From positions 3,295,614 through 3,359,613 of the forward strand of contig NC_089181.1 of the NCBI RefSeq assembly GCF_947507565.1: DNA of 64,000 bases, written 5' to 3'. Source of the DNA: Oscarella lobularis (Eukaryota > Porifera > Homoscleromorpha > Homosclerophorida > Oscarellidae). Positions 1-12,272 of the stretch are shown here, piece after piece. Position 1 is the stretch's first letter; each line of letters opens with the position of its first letter. The notes beneath the pieces were generated by a model, which was not told the origin of the DNA, ran no database searches, and saw nothing but the letters and a program-made list of their open reading frames with translations. A program made the position numbers and the translations under genes.

Positions 1-148
1 CATCACATCCGGGGGTCAATTTTGCGCCGCCACGTGCTCCAAACGGCGAACACTGTTTTTTCCGCGTGTTTGAGTTGTTTCGTCCGTCTCCAAGGAGTCA
101 GGACATTCGAAGTCACCTAATTAGCGGCGGCGGAAACGCGCGAGCTCG
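1..148. promoter_or_regulatory. 5' flank of the ATAD1-like gene
   Basis: Non-coding upstream sequence directly before the first gene start at 149. I see no clear TATA box or other element. It presumably holds the promoter and short leader of the AAA ATPase gene. Confidence 0.3.
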
Positions 149-1207
149 ATGCTAAGGCGAATCAACGCGTCCGACGTGATTCGCTTCGGCGCGTTCGCCG
201 CGACCAACGTCGCTCTCTTCTACAGCCTCCGATGGTTCCTCCGTTATCTCGATCCAGCTCGAAGAGGCCGAGCGACGGCGGAACGGCAAGCGAAGACGAT
301 TCTCGACAAACTGGGCATCAAGAACGTGCGCGCGCTCACCGAATACGAACTCGCCGTCGCCTCCGATCTGATCGACACGTCGCTCATCGCGACGACGTGG
401 ACAGAAATTGGTGGACTCGATGACGTCATCGAAGCGCTAAAAGATGACGTCATACTGCCACTATCTCACCACCGTTTATTCGAAGGATCGACCCTATTGG
501 CTCCTCCGCGGGGCGTCCTTCTCTACGGGCCGCCTGGGTGTGGAAAAACGATGCTGGCTAAAGCGCTGGCAAAGGAAATCGGTTGTCATTTCCTAAATTT
601 GCAGCTGTCTTCTCTCGGCGACAAATGGTACGGGGAATCGCAAAAACTCGTCTCCGCCGTCTTTTCCCTGGCAAATATCATTCAACCTGTCGTGATATTT
701 GTGGACGAGATCGACGCCTTTCTGCGCTATCGACAGCACTCGGATCACGAAACCACGGCGATGATGAAAGCAATTTTCATGAGCCTCTGGGACGGATTGG
801 AATCGGATCCAGCCGCCCGGATAGTCATCCTCGGCGCAACGAATCGTCCAGAGGACGTCGATCCGGCGATTTTACGTCGCATGCCTTTGCGATTTCAAGT
901 CGGACTTCCCGACTCCCAACAGCGACTTGCCATTCTCAAAGTGATTCTTGCGAAGGAAAAATGCGACGATGACGTCGATTTGAAGCGCTTGTCGCTCGTG
1001 ACGGACGGCTATTCCGGTAGCGATTTGCGCGAAATATGTCGCGTTGCCGCGCTCGCGTGCGTGCGTGAAAGCATCCGGGACGGCACGGAAGCGACGACAC
1101 GTGATCAGGTTCGAGGCATCCGAATGGACGATTTGGAAGGCGCGTGTCGTCGTCATCGCAAAACCGGCGACAAGACTCCGTTTCAAGATTTTGGTACAGT
1201 TTCGTAA
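149..1207 (+). CDS. ATAD1: ATAD1/Msp1-type outer mitochondrial membrane AAA ATPase
   Basis: Single-exon reading frame of 352 residues. The family extracts mislocalised tail-anchored proteins from the mitochondrial outer membrane and peroxisomes. Residues about 10-31 form one N-terminal membrane segment, followed by a basic stretch and linker, then a meiotic-clade AAA domain. Walker A GPPGCGKT lies at 127-134, Walker B VIFVDEID at about 182-189, and the pore loop region contains KWYGES. The second region of homology reads GATNRPEDVD, with paired arginines following (LRRMPLRF). Length matches human ATAD1 (about 360). The ATG at 149 gives the membrane anchor directly and no upstream in-frame ATG is needed. 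The lack of introns is odd beside the intron-rich spastin 4 kb away and may mean this copy arose by retroposition, or simply lost its introns. Confidence 0.93.
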   Translation: MLRRINASDVIRFGAFAATNVALFYSLRWFLRYLDPARRGRATAERQAKTILDKLGIKNVRALTEYELAVASDLIDTSLIATTWTEIGGLDDVIEALKDDVILPLSHHRLFEGSTLLAPPRGVLLYGPPGCGKTMLAKALAKEIGCHFLNLQLSSLGDKWYGESQKLVSAVFSLANIIQPVVIFVDEIDAFLRYRQHSDHETTAMMKAIFMSLWDGLESDPAARIVILGATNRPEDVDPAILRRMPLRFQVGLPDSQQRLAILKVILAKEKCDDDVDLKRLSLVTDGYSGSDLREICRVAALACVRESIRDGTEATTRDQVRGIRMDDLEGACRRHRKTGDKTPFQDFGTVS

Positions 1208-1557
1208 CTAATAAGTGGGCGTGAATGTGTTCGTGGGCGTGCATTGTTATGATCTACGTTTTCTCGCGGAATCGTTACGTATGACATCATCTTCCGCCTC
1301 CTCACTCGTTTCGGTCTCCTTGAACGCCGACGGAAGCGCGTCATCGCTAAGAGGCGTAACCTGATACATCTTGCTCGTTTATTTATTCGATTAGGGCGGA
1401 GCAAACAAATCTCGTGCAGACAGACGAATGAGCGCATACATATACGCGCAGGTTATATAAAGCGCAGGTGGTTCTCCTCCCCCCGCTGGGCTCTCACAGT
1501 CGATTTGAATAACCGTCGCGTCGCGTTCGATGTGCGTCAGTTTGGTTCGCGCTCCCG
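1208..1557. other. Intergenic region
   Basis: About 350 bases between the ATAD1-like stop and the first ATG of the FN3 gene. It has no supported coding sequence. A run of ATATAAA-like sequence near 1450-1461 could be a core promoter for the downstream gene, but this is weak. Confidence 0.3.
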
Positions 1558-4500
1558 ATGCGCTCGCAACGTAGAATCCTCGTCGTCTACCAAGCGATTG
1601 GCGGCAGTTCGTCGCCGCTGCGACTGTCGCTTCAAACGGACGGGCGCGGATGGTTTACAATCGGAAACGACAGTGGGCGCGATCTGCCGATCGTCGGCGC
1701 CGAATCGTGGAAACGAGTCACGGTTCGTTGGTTTCCCGCACAATTTGCCATACGGTAGACGAGCGTGGCTAATCGCCGTGTTTGACTCTATAGGAGGAAA
1801 TTGGGCGCGCCTGTGGGCTAAGTGGGGAGACGGATCATTTGACGTTGGTCAGTCTCGACCGACCCCTTCTGGCGTTCAAGTGCGTGCAGGACCTGCTCGA
1901 CGTCGTCGACGGACCGACCGTTCGAATTGCCTTGAAACAGCGCGCGCCTCTCGCCGAGAAACGAGCGCGCGACGTGAAACGCGGCAAGAAGCGCGAAATC
2001 GAATTGCGTCGCGCCCGCGAAGGTCTGGCACGAGTCAGCGGTTTGCTCGACGCACGCGAGCGTGAGAAAAGTTCTTGTTCGAATTCGACTCGTCGTACCG
2101 GCAGCTGCCAAGACGATATTCATGATATGAACTCACTTTGCATGTCGTCGGATGCGAAGGTCGTAGGCAGCAATTTCCGTGCGGAACAGTCCGTAGCGAC
2201 AACCGCAACGATTACAGTTCCGACATTTCCTTCGAGTTCGCCAAAACGACAAAAGTCGTCGAGCATCCTTACGTCCAGGGAGCCGGATCGACTTACACGA
2301 GCACGCGCGGGTAATTAGCCTAATTACATCCTATACCCAATCACGACGCCCCCCCCTCTCGCGCGCAAATGGGGCGCCCTAATGTGCAAATTACGCACGT
2401 CACATTTTCGACGTCGCGGCGCGTTGGCCGAAGTTTGTTTCGATCGTTACTCCTAACAACACGATCATTTATCTGCTATTCGTCCCGTTTAGGCGGCGTC
2501 CTGCCGACTTCCGGGCCCGACGCGCCAGCGAACGTCGTCGTATCGGGCGCCTTTGGAAACGGCGTTTACGTTCTGTGGACACCCGTCAGGTAGGTCGTCG
2601 AGCAGATTGCGGGCGGGAGCTACGCGCCCGATTGGCGCTTTTCTGTAATTGGGGGTCCCTTGATTGTATTGACTCTAGAACACGGTCTCCCGTGTTTGAC
2701 TCCCTGGGATACGAGACCGAGTCGAAATGAACTTAGGGTTCCCGTTTCGTAGTAGCGTGGGAAAGGATCCAAAGGCTTTATTTAGTTTGCGCGAGACATG
2801 TCTCCCCCGTTTTTGGCCCAACCTTTCTCCTCTACTTCTTCTCTCTATGAATAAATGAATGAATGAATAGGCAGGAACTGCGCCGGCGGGATATTTACGA
2901 TATTTAAATTCTCTGCTCATCGTCTTGTGTCCGCGTGGTTAGGTTGGATTCCGGAGATTGTAACAATGGTTTCAAGGTGCTCGGCTACAAGGTGTTCCTC
3001 AATGGCCAATTGGAAGCGCTAGTCGAAGGTCCATTCGTCTCGCACGTCGTCCTATTCGAAGTCGAACCCGATCGAGACAACGAAATAGTCGTCAGGTAAG
3101 CGTGCATCGCACGAGCAGGCATGCGAAGCACGAACGGCTGGCGGTTTTTTTGGGGGGTCCCCGTTATTAAATCTGGCTAAATTTCGTGCACTCCGTGCTT
3201 CGCTAGGGATGCCACGCATTTTAGTAGTAGCGTTGGGCGCGTGGCGTCAGTTCCCATTCATTGCCCGAGAGCAGACTTTCTAAATAGTTCCGTCGAGACC
3301 CCTCCGAAACGACTTTGAAAACAATATAGGCTAAAATGCTTAAAGCCAGACATCTGCACGGAAAGCGCTAAAGGCCGAATGATTGCCGTTTCCGCAGATA
3401 AAGGCCAGGCGACGTTAGCCGCGCTGCCGCTGCTTTGACTGCCACCCGGCCTTTTCAGAGAGTCTCCCCACACCTAATGTCTTTAGCCAAGTCCTGTTGT
3501 GATTCCTAATAGATGTTTCTATAGAACCCGCTGCAAAACAATTGACTCGGAACCGTCCGTCCCCGTCAAGTACAGGTTCGAAATAGTGCAAAGCGTATGC
3601 ATGACCCCCGTCAACAATTCCGGTTCCCACAGGAGCGATTGCCCGCCAGTGGGGGGAAACGCGTTGCCGCGTCGCTTGGTCGAAGCCTTGAACAAATTGA
3701 CGAACACTGGTGGTGGTGGTGATGGTGGTGGTGTGTCATCTATAACAACGGCGCGACTGGGGGCGGAAACCTCGGCGGTCGACGCGGTTGACATTGACAA
3801 GCAGAGCAGCGTTACCTCCAGCAGTGGAATCGAGACGGACGACGGCGGGGAGAATCATCGCATGCCTACGTTTAGTGCCCCACCGTCTCCTGTGCGAACT
3901 CCCGGCGCCACCTGTCCGCCGGATAGTCCGCTCGACGTCAAATTGACCGAAGATGCGGACTCTCTGTTGGTCGAGTGGAAACCTGTCGAGTAAGTTCCGA
4001 CCGCCGACGGGCGTATTTCGTTCAATTATTGGTCGATGTTGAGGTTGGACGCAAAGGGCTTGAACAATGGACATCGAATTCTCGGTTATAAGATTTATGC
4101 CAACGGGAAGTTGATGACGCGGGCGAGAGGACCAAAGGCGAGCAGCGCCTGTTTGCAGATCAGTCAATTTCCCGTGTCTTTGAATCCTCTGGCTTTGGCT
4201 GTCAAGTCAGTTTGATAACGCTGTGAAGTGAGAATAAAATTGCATCTATTTTTTTCCTCCCTCCCCCCCTAGGACTCAAGCTATATATCTTGATTCGAAG
4301 CCTTCGAATAAGTGCCTCTTTGCGAAGGCGCGATTTCTCTCGCGAAAGTCGCTCAGTAGTAGTCGCGATTCAATCTATTCCTCTGATGCTGATCGAAGCC
4401 GGCACGCGTCGGAGGCGGGGAAGATTGCGGCGGCTCGCCCCTTTCAGATGAACAAAGACGACTCTGGAATCTTTGAGCAATTGCAGGGGCCAGGCGACTC

Positions 4501-4594
4501 GTCGCAGATAGCCACGTTCACTTCAACTGCCATGGCTCGATTGCCATCTGCAGAAGCCCGTAATCAGAAAACTGAGAAGACAAGTATGGAATGA
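1558..4594 (+). CDS. Two-FN3-domain protein, possibly RIM-binding-protein-like
   Basis: Spliced gene of about eight exons. Exon 1 starts MRSQRRILVV at 1558; exon 2 starts near 1823 after an AAG acceptor. Later exons begin at about 2494 (GVLPTSGPDAPANV), 2943, 3526, 4044 and 4273, and the frame stays open to TGA at 4592-4594. Two fibronectin type III modules are visible: one from PDAPANVVVSGAFGNG through LGYKVFLNGQLEAL, and a second from PPDSPLDVKLTEDADSL through ILGYKIYANGKLMTRA. Between them is a low-complexity Gly/Ser/acidic linker of about 100 residues. The N-terminal part is basic and possibly helical, with no recognised domain. The 'GYKVxxNGxL' strand pattern resembles the FN3 modules of RIMBP proteins, but no SH3 domain is present, so the family call is tentative. 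The tail is Ser-rich and likely disordered. Confidence 0.65.
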
Positions 4595-5221
4595 AAGAGG
4601 CTTTGCTAGGCTGGCTTGTCTAATGACTCGTTTTTAGGAGCTTGTATTGAGACAGCTCTATGAAATGGATAGCTGAATTTACTACTAGAAATATGCATGA
4701 CCGCCATTCAGTTGTCGCAATGGTTGAACTTACTAGATGGGAAGTTTATACTGTAGATTTATTACGAGGAGTCTAATAATTTGTAAGGAATTGTTTCTAG
4801 TTGGATTTATATGATAGGTTCTCTATACTTTTTTTTGTCAGATACAGGACGTTTGCATTGGGCTAATAACATTGACGTAACAGTTCGAATAAACATAGCA
4901 ACAACAAACCACTGGAGCACATTTCGCGGTTTATTTATCAGCGGTGTATAATAGCTTCCGTTGCGGCTACGCACTGACGCTTTTGGCAGAGGGGCTCCTG
5001 TTTATTTGTACAGACTGTTGGAAAACAACCAACCAGACGCGAAACCACAATGTGCCAACAGATAGATAAGCTAGCGTTCAGCTACTCGATTTCTCCGGAC
5101 AATCTAGATCACGCCAGACTGCACCAGAAAGCAATTACAGCAGGTGTGCTGGCAGCGTGTGCGTGTGCACGAGAGCGTGCACGTGCGCTGAATAAAGCAA
5201 CCTTTAGCGTGCTTAACCTAC
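4595..5221. other. Intergenic region between FN3 gene and spastin
   Basis: About 630 bases with no supported gene. Possible poly(A) signals (AATAAA) occur near 4888 and 5192. The last 150 bases have GTGTGCGTGTGCACG-type alternating purine/pyrimidine sequence and probably belong to the spastin promoter. Short open frames here overlap and look accidental. Confidence 0.4.
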
Positions 5222-7576
5222 ATGACGTCATTCTCTCGCGACGACGATTTCGTCGTGTTCGCAGTCAGCACACTTGCTCTAGCCCTATTCATCTGCACGG
5301 CAATTTACTCCAAGACAATATTAAAACGATTCTTCGCATCGATGTCATCAGACGACGCTCGTCCTTCGAACGGCGCCGCCGATTCGGTGCCGTCTAGCCT
5401 CGGATCGCTCTCTCTGCAAGCCGGCGGCGGCACCAGTCTTCATCCAGCCGTAAAACAGAGAATGAAACATCACAAGACCGCCTTCAAGTACGTGGACGAA
5501 GCCCTGAAATTGGAAGAGCAAGCGAGCAAGGAATCGCATGGGCATTGGAGAGAAAGAGCCGTTCGCTTGTATCAAGCTGGAATGGACGAATTGATTAAGG
5601 GAATTGGAATCGACGTTCCCAAAGAAGGTACAGTACTAAAATGTCTACGTCATAAATCATCTCTTTTAGTGACGGGAAGCGAGAGAGAAAAAACGGAGTC
5701 ATTGTGTGAGAAGATGATGGGGAATTTGGAAAACGTCCACGAACGCATAGCAGAACTCAGTCAGTGCATATCCCTACAGGAAGCACTTAGATCATCGTGT
5801 CTTTGTTTAGAGAAAGAAATGTCTACTAGTACTCCGGTGGATGTACTTCCACCACCGTCATTGCGTCCCAGAAAAAGTCCCAAGTACGTCGTCCAGGCGA
5901 AGGTACCTCGCGCTCATCCTCCCCCAAGCAAAGAGCCTTTGCATGTGCATCCACCCACCAAGCGTTCCAACTCAACGGTGAGTAGGAAGGCATAGGAGTT
6001 CTTCTTCTATTTTTGGACTGATTGTAGTCGCAGTCATCTCCTAAGAATGATTTTGCTGTGCCTGGAGTTGACCCTAAGCTAGTTGACTTACTCAAAAACG
6101 AAATTATTGACAGGTACGTAAGCAATTCTTCTTTTTCGATATTTCATCTGATTAAATAATTAATGAACAGATCGCTGGCTGTCAGCTGGGATGACATAGG
6201 TATAGTGCTGCGTGTGAATATTGATTGTTTGAGGATATATTTTGAGGTCTTTAGCTGGCCTTCATTTGGCCAAAGAAAGTCTTCAGGAAATGGTCATTTT
6301 GCCTGCTCAACGACCGGAAGTATAACGAGCGGACACATTGAGACAATCAACAAAGATTTCTTTTTCTAGCTTTTTACGGGTCTCCGTTCTCCTGCACGTG
6401 GAATTCTTCTTTTTGGTCCTCCAGGAAATGGAAAAACCATGCTGGTACACATGTGCATTGTCAGAGAAACCTTTCTTTTTTTATTTGATTCCAGGCTAAA
6501 GCCGTTGCCACGGAGTCAACAGCTACTTTCTTTAACATCAGTGCTTCTACCATAACGTCAAAATGGGTAACAGGAGCGGTAGCAAATTATCTATCACACG
6601 TGTAAAGAAAACGTTTTGCTCAGCTTGGAGAAGGAGAAAAACTTGTAAAGGCTCTCTTCATAATGGCACAAAGGCTCCAACCAAGCGTTATATTTATTGG
6701 TAAAATTATTTCCGTGATGACTATTGGCTCTAATGCGCAATGCGAGCGTTTTAGACGAAATAGACTCGCTGTTGTCAGAGAGAAAGGAAAACGAGCACGA
6801 AGCAATGCGAAGAGTTAAAACGGAATTTCTCATTAGTTTTGATGGAGTAAGAATTTGCACGTGCTTTGGTTAATTAATTAATTAAAACGATGGTCCTTTT
6901 TAGTTGAGTTCTACTCATCAAGATCGCGTTATATTGATGGGAGCAACAAACAGGCCCCAAGACATAGACGATGCAGCTCTAAGGTAATCAGCAAAACTAA
7001 TAATTGTCAATGTCAATGTATTTTTAGGCGTCTAGTCAAAAGGGTATACATTCCACTTCCAGACTACGCAGTTGGTTAAACAACAGCAATTTGTTCTGTG
7101 TATTATTATAACGCAATGTAGACGAGAAAACTTCTTTTGGAGAAACTGCTCAGAGAGGGATCAGATTTGACGGAAAGAGACTTTGCCGCTCTTGCGAGGT
7201 AGAATGTCCCTTCTTTTATTGATTCTTATTGTTGTTTCAAAGGCTTACGGATGGGTATTCCGGTAGCGACATGAACGCCTTAGCACGAGACGCAGCCATG
7301 GGTCCGCTACGAGGTGAGTCAACGTTGAAACGTCAGAATAACAGAGTCACGTGTTTTCTACTAGGTTTAGATTCGAACATGATTCGTCACGTGCCGGCCA
7401 ACGAGGTCAGACAGAACAAGAATATCTTACGATGAAATTTTTGACTTGAATAACAGGTGAGAAAAATCAATTTTAGCGACTTTCAGACTTCTCTCAAGCG
7501 GATCCGACCAAGCGTAAGCGGAAGCACTTTAAAAGCGTACCAGGACTGGAATCAAAAGTATGGGAGCACTGCCTAG
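5222..7576 (+). CDS. SPAST: Spastin, microtubule-severing AAA ATPase
   Basis: Spliced gene of about 14 exons. The N terminus carries a hydrophobic segment (residues about 10-35, [14 protein letters not shown]), the membrane hairpin of spastin. An MIT domain follows ([19 protein letters not shown] ... [19 protein letters not shown]), then a Pro/Ser linker, then the AAA module. Exons encode VSWDDI, Walker [12 protein letters not shown] (near 6420), Walker B VIFI/DEIDSLL split by an intron, sensor [17 protein letters not shown] and the [20 protein letters not shown] helical region. The C terminus [19 protein letters not shown] matches the family's terminal helix. The stop is at 7574-7576. The first intron (about 5629-5669) is a multiple of three and open, so it could be retained. 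The gene is convergent with ARL2, leaving 40 bases between stop codons. Predicted role: ATP-driven microtubule severing at membranes (ER, midbody). Confidence 0.93.
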
Positions 7577-7616
7577 CTAATGCCAAGAACCCCTTTTTTG
7601 TACGTACTAATGATAA

Positions 7617-8334
7617 TTAATCGAGGGTAAATATTCTCGAAGCTATGTCGTCTATAATCCAGTCTATGCCGGTCAGCAAATTCTCTCCTGTCACTGCACT
7701 ACATCGCTCTATATTCCAATGGTGAGCCCTAATTGAATTCAAATCGAGTGCCGCGCAAATTTCGTCTCCAGTCAAAGCGCCGGGGAGATCCTGTTTGTTG
7801 GCAAAAACGAGAAGAGTGGCGCCGAGAAGACGCTAAAGGTATAGCGCGCGTTAAAAAAGCCGGAAATTCGACTTTCGTCTTCTCGCAACTCGCCTCTTCC
7901 TTGAGAAGACCGTGAAGTTCTCGCTTGCAGTCGTCCAATCGACGTTTATCGGCGCTATCGACGACCCAAACGATGCCGTCGGTCGATTCGAAGTAGTTTC
8001 TCCAGTAGGAACGAAGCGATTTCTGTCCTCCGACGTCCCATACGTTCAATTTGAAGCTGAAACGAGTCGATCGAACGCTAGCGTCGTTCGGGAATCGACT
8101 TACTTTTTATGCTCGAACGTCTTGATGTTGAATCCGAGCGTCGGAGATATCGTGTTGATGTCTTCGCCGTTGAATCGTTTGAGAATCGTCGTTTTTCCCG
8201 CGTTGTCGAGCCCTCTACGTCATTTGCGCGATGGCGAATGCTGCGAGATTAATCGGAGTGTCGTCTTACAGCATGAGAAGACGCACTTCTTTCTCTTTCT
8301 GTCGCATTTTTTTCAGAATCGTTAGCAGTCCCAT
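7617..8334 (-). CDS. ARL2: ADP-ribosylation factor-like GTPase ARL2
   Basis: Minus-strand gene of four or so exons giving about 184 residues, the usual ARL2 length. It starts [20 protein letters not shown] and encodes the P-loop GLDNAGKTT, switch I region [10 protein letters not shown], switch [22 protein letters not shown], the guanine-specificity motif NKQD and the CSAVTG motif. It ends RIFTLD. ARL2 acts with tubulin cofactors in microtubule assembly and with BART in mitochondria; that is family knowledge. One intron (7833-7893) has no GT donor at the required junction and fits a GC-AG intron (GAG|GCGAGT). The start codon lies 56 bases from that of RPS6KC1 on the other strand, so both probably use one bidirectional promoter. 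ARL2 and spastin, adjacent and convergent, both act on microtubules. Confidence 0.95.
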
Positions 8335-8390
8335 GTTGTTATTCGGGATCTGTTGTAACGTCGCGGACGCGCGCGTTAAAGAGTATAAGA
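8335..8390. promoter_or_regulatory. Bidirectional promoter, ARL2 / RPS6KC1
   Basis: Only 56 bases separate the divergent start codons. Leader and core promoter elements of both genes must overlap here or extend into the neighbour's coding region. No TATA box is obvious; the sequence is GC-rich (GTCGCGGACGCGCGCG). Confidence 0.55.
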
Positions 8391-11300
8391 ATGTCGGAAA
8401 GCGGCGACACCGTTCGCTTATTTGACGTCACAGATCCCACACACGCTCCAGAAGGTCATACGGCATACAAAATTACGCTAAGAGTGAGTGAGGCCCCTTT
8501 TCGAATGAATGACACATAGAATGTGCGCCTTCTAAAAGGTCTTTTCGAAGAACAGCGGAACGAATTTGACCGATTCGGAAGTAAGCCGCCCGTTCGCGCA
8601 GAATCCAGACTAAAGATCTCGCCTCGAAGCAGATAATCGTGTGGAAACGCTTCAGCAATTTCCAACAACTTCGCAAGCAGCTCGTCGACGTCTACAAAAA
8701 ACGCAGCGAAGATCCGCGCGACTTTCCGCCATTCGTGAAAGCTCGCTACTTCGGTGAGAAAAGCCGCACGACGAACGCGCGCTAAAACCAACTCTGCCCT
8801 CCTTCTAGATCGCTTCGACGAACGCGTAATCGAAGAACGACGCGTCGCCGCTCTTCAACTGCTCCAATTCGCCGCCAGTCAATCGATTCTAAGCGAAAGC
8901 GAACCGCTTCTCAAGTTCTTAGAGGTGATGACCACGCCCACTATCGTGCTCCCTTACGAATTCTTCTCCCTCAAGGGCGGAAAGGTAGTGAAACGCGGCG
9001 GTTCCGAATCGCTGACGTCAATCGAGTCCGGAATGGAGGAGATTGGAAGGCGAGACGTCGACGAAGTCTCTCTACCCGAATTGCCTCGAATTGATCTCAA
9101 TGATGCCCCTGGTAGTGATAGTAACAACGACGATTTGATTCCCACCCATCCGCGAACGTTGACTGACGCTAGTATATTGTCATCAGTCACTACAGGTAGT
9201 ATTGACACGGTGGAAAGGCGTGATAATAGTGCAAGCGATGCAAGCAAACAGAATCTCTTCTTGAGTGATTCTATGGATTCTCTTCAGCGGGAGACGGTGC
9301 CGCTGGCTGTGGGCGGCGGCGATGACGTCGACATTGATATGCCGTCTCTGCCGTCCTTATTGATTAATGAGGCGGGTGATGTGACGGTGTGGGGGTCTCC
9401 AAAGGGGAGTGGGACACCAGGACGCATTGTTAGTCCGCTCGGTGGCACGTGGCTTCACAAGCAACCGTCCGAAGTCACTTCCCTCGCGTCAGACAACGAA
9501 GGAAATGAAGGCGAAGAGGAGGAGAGAGCCGGAAGCGCGAGTCCCGTCGAAGAAGATACCGGTAGTCGTCTCAGTCCAGTAGAAACTCCACTTCTAACGT
9601 CAGATATTGTTGACGTTTCTTCTGAACCTCCTGCTGCGACGACGGCAGAGTCACGTGATGTGACTGGGCTTGATGCCGGAGATAGTTGGTGGCAGAAAGC
9701 GTTGAGTACGACCGATCACGAACTGACGGACGTTCTGGATGAAATGGAGAAAAACGAAGAATCGGACGCTTGCAAAGAGACGGAGACGATCGAAGGGGAT
9801 CATCCTCAGAGTAGCGACAGTCCGAAAAAAGACGAGGAAGTAGACGGAGGAGCTAATTTATTATTTGACGATTTGACGGCCAATAGTAAAGGTGAGAAGA
9901 TGGATCCAAAGATTACTCCTCTTCAATTGCCCAAAGTTGACTATGTCACGCAATCGAGTCAATTAATTCGCGACGCTATCGATAGCGAAATGCAGCAGGA
10001 TTTTCGTCGAGCATTTGACTTGTACAAACAGGGAGTGGACATGCTACTTGGCGGCGTTCAAGGTAACGTTAGAACGAATCATCCAACCCCTTCTTATAGC
10101 GTCTTTGCTCTCAGAGGATCCGAGCGACATTCGACGACAGATGGTAAAACGAAAAACGAATCAATATCTAAAAAGAGCCGAAGTTATTCAACGTCACTTT
10201 CTCTTGAACGAGAGCGAGGTAGAACGCGATTGAGATTTGAGTGTATTTTCAATAGCAATGAAGGCCCCTTAGGTGTCGCTTGACGACGATAGCGACGCCA
10301 AGATCATTGCCTCCGTTGACGAACTCGATTCTTCGTCGTCGACTGTGAAAACGCCGCCGAAATATTCCGCTTCGTTGCGTCTACATGACTTTAAAGTTTT
10401 GGGGCTTATTGATAAGGTATGCTCCGCGCGAATAGTTCATCTCGAATCGATTCTTGTTTCTTCTAAGGTTCAACTTGTGCAGAATAAACGCACTGATGAT
10501 GTTTACGTAATCAAAGTAACAGAGAGCACGGACGATTTTTTAAATATTCCCCAGTCTCTACGTCATATTCTAGGGCCTACATAAATTGTACAATCCGACG
10601 GCTTCCTTGCGTCGTCAAAAACGAAATCCGAAAGAAACGCGAAGAAGCAGAAACAGAGCGGCAGTGAGTAGAAGAGAAAAACAAAACAAAAAGCTAGTTT
10701 TCTTTGTCTCAGTTTCAGTGTCCTCACATGGTAAAAGTCTTCGGTCACTGCGAAACGTCAGGCGCCGTCTACGTCCTACTGGAGCACGTGACCAACGGCC
10801 GACTCACTGATCATCTTAAGTCGGTGAGAGAGGAGGCGAAGAGTAGAGCAGTCGAGCCGCCGGCTACGGCAACGAAAGACGGAGACGGCACGGATACGCG
10901 CTACTGTCCTGGAATCGCTGGAATAAATCCAAACGAGAAATTGAAGCCGCCTCCTCCGCAAGGAATAAGTGATGAACAGATCGCTCGATGGGTGGCACAG
11001 GTTGTCGTTTGTCTGACTCAGCTACATATGAATGGATTAGTATGGAGGTGCGAGAGCCAGTTCGTTTGACTGTCTAATGAACGCGCTTTCGTAGGGATCT
11101 TCATCCAGGCAATCTTCTCTTGAATGATCGAGGTTTTTTTTTCGTAGTAGAGGTGTGCACGAAATCGCTCCTAGTACATCCCTTGTAGGAGACGTCGTTT
11201 TGACGCACTTTGGGTCGTGGGATAATATAGATAGAACGATACAGGAGACGGCTGTGGAAAATTTGTACGTGGCACCCGGTGAGTGAGCTACAGTCGATAG

Positions 11301-11798
11301 TTAACTATTGAGACTAGGCTCGGCGCGTTTTTTGTTTGTAGAATTGATAGGGATGCCTGTGGCTACACCTGCGGCTGACTGGTGGAGCGTTGGCGTCATT
11401 TTATTTGAACTTCTTACTGGCGCGGTGCGGAATATCAAAAGTGTTATCTATGAATGGTCACTCGTATTTTTTACGTGCAGCGCTTCAAGGATTGTCATCC
11501 AGATGGCGTTCATTCTCATCTGCCTCTTAGCATACCCGTAGAACTGTCGCCAGCAGCGAAATCGTTAATTGAAGAGGTAAGAAAGACATCTCTTTGAATT
11601 AGTTCATCTGTGCAGGGAAATTTTTTCTAGTTAATCCAACTAAATGCACAAGAAAGGCTAGGTGAGTGTTTTGTTGCTAAAAACTCCTGATTGATGCATC
11701 TGTGCTACCCGGGGGGGGATACAGGCAGTCGTTGTGCTGGCGTAGAAGAGATCATGTCTCATGCGTTTTTCACGTCTGTTGAGTGGGACGATCTATAG
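8391..11798 (+). CDS. RPS6KC1: RPS6KC1 (S6K-delta-1): PX, MIT and pseudokinase protein
   Basis: Spliced gene. Exon 1 starts MSESGDTVRLFDVTD. The PX domain continues with QIIVWKRFSNFQQL, FPPFVKARYF and RFDERVIEERR. A long acidic, Ser-rich exon (about 8809-10061) leads into an MIT domain (SSQLIRDAIDSEMQQDF, then a junction after GGVQ to SLLSEDPSDIRRQ, then YLKRAEVIQRHF). The kinase-like domain follows, with VYVIKV (candidate beta-3 lysine), VWRDLHPGNLLL (catalytic loop), LTHFGSW in place of the DFG motif, and PAADWWSVGVILFELLTGA. It ends near FFTSVEWDDL, stop 11796-11798. The metal-binding DFG aspartate is missing, as in the vertebrate protein, so it is probably a pseudokinase. The family binds PI3P and sphingosine kinase on endosomes. 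Exon edges around 10530-10710 are uncertain. Confidence 0.9.
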
Positions 11799-12272
11799 GG
11801 GACAACTTTTGTAGATGATGATGATTTATTTATATCACGTTTTCTATCGTTATTTTCCGGAATTGAAGTTGGTTCAAACACTCCTTAATTAGTGTACTAA
11901 ACACTGCAGCTACTGGCGTCGCTCACCCTCACCAACAGAAAAACCTCTTAGGCGGAAGCTGTTGCAAAAGAAATGGAATCAGCGAACTTGACGAGTTTAG
12001 TTTCCCTTGTACAGCATGTGTAGAGATATCAATAGTCGTACATTTCGCTGCTGTTTGTTCGTCGCTGTAATCGCTTCAAAAACGGTTAGAATAGAACGAA
12101 ATGAGAATGGCAGGACCCAACACGATCTAGTCTAAGACGCTCTTCGAGTCTGTGAGCTCAATCCTTGCGCAGAGAACCGACTTCAAGTGACGTCTTCGTC
12201 GATTCGACCGTGCGTAGGTCTCTCGCGCGCGTTTTGCAAATAGGAAAAATCCAGGGACAAATTCTGCATTTA
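11799..12272. other. RPS6KC1 3' flank
   Basis: Non-coding sequence after the RPS6KC1 stop. The first 90 bases are the part whose diverged copy reappears near 13747-13800. I see no further gene or RNA here. Confidence 0.4.

Noticed and set aside
1505-2065. Frame beginning MNNRRVAF as the start of the FN3 gene
   Set aside because: It reads through a probable intron and does not connect in frame to the FN3 exons. The frame starting at 1558 does.
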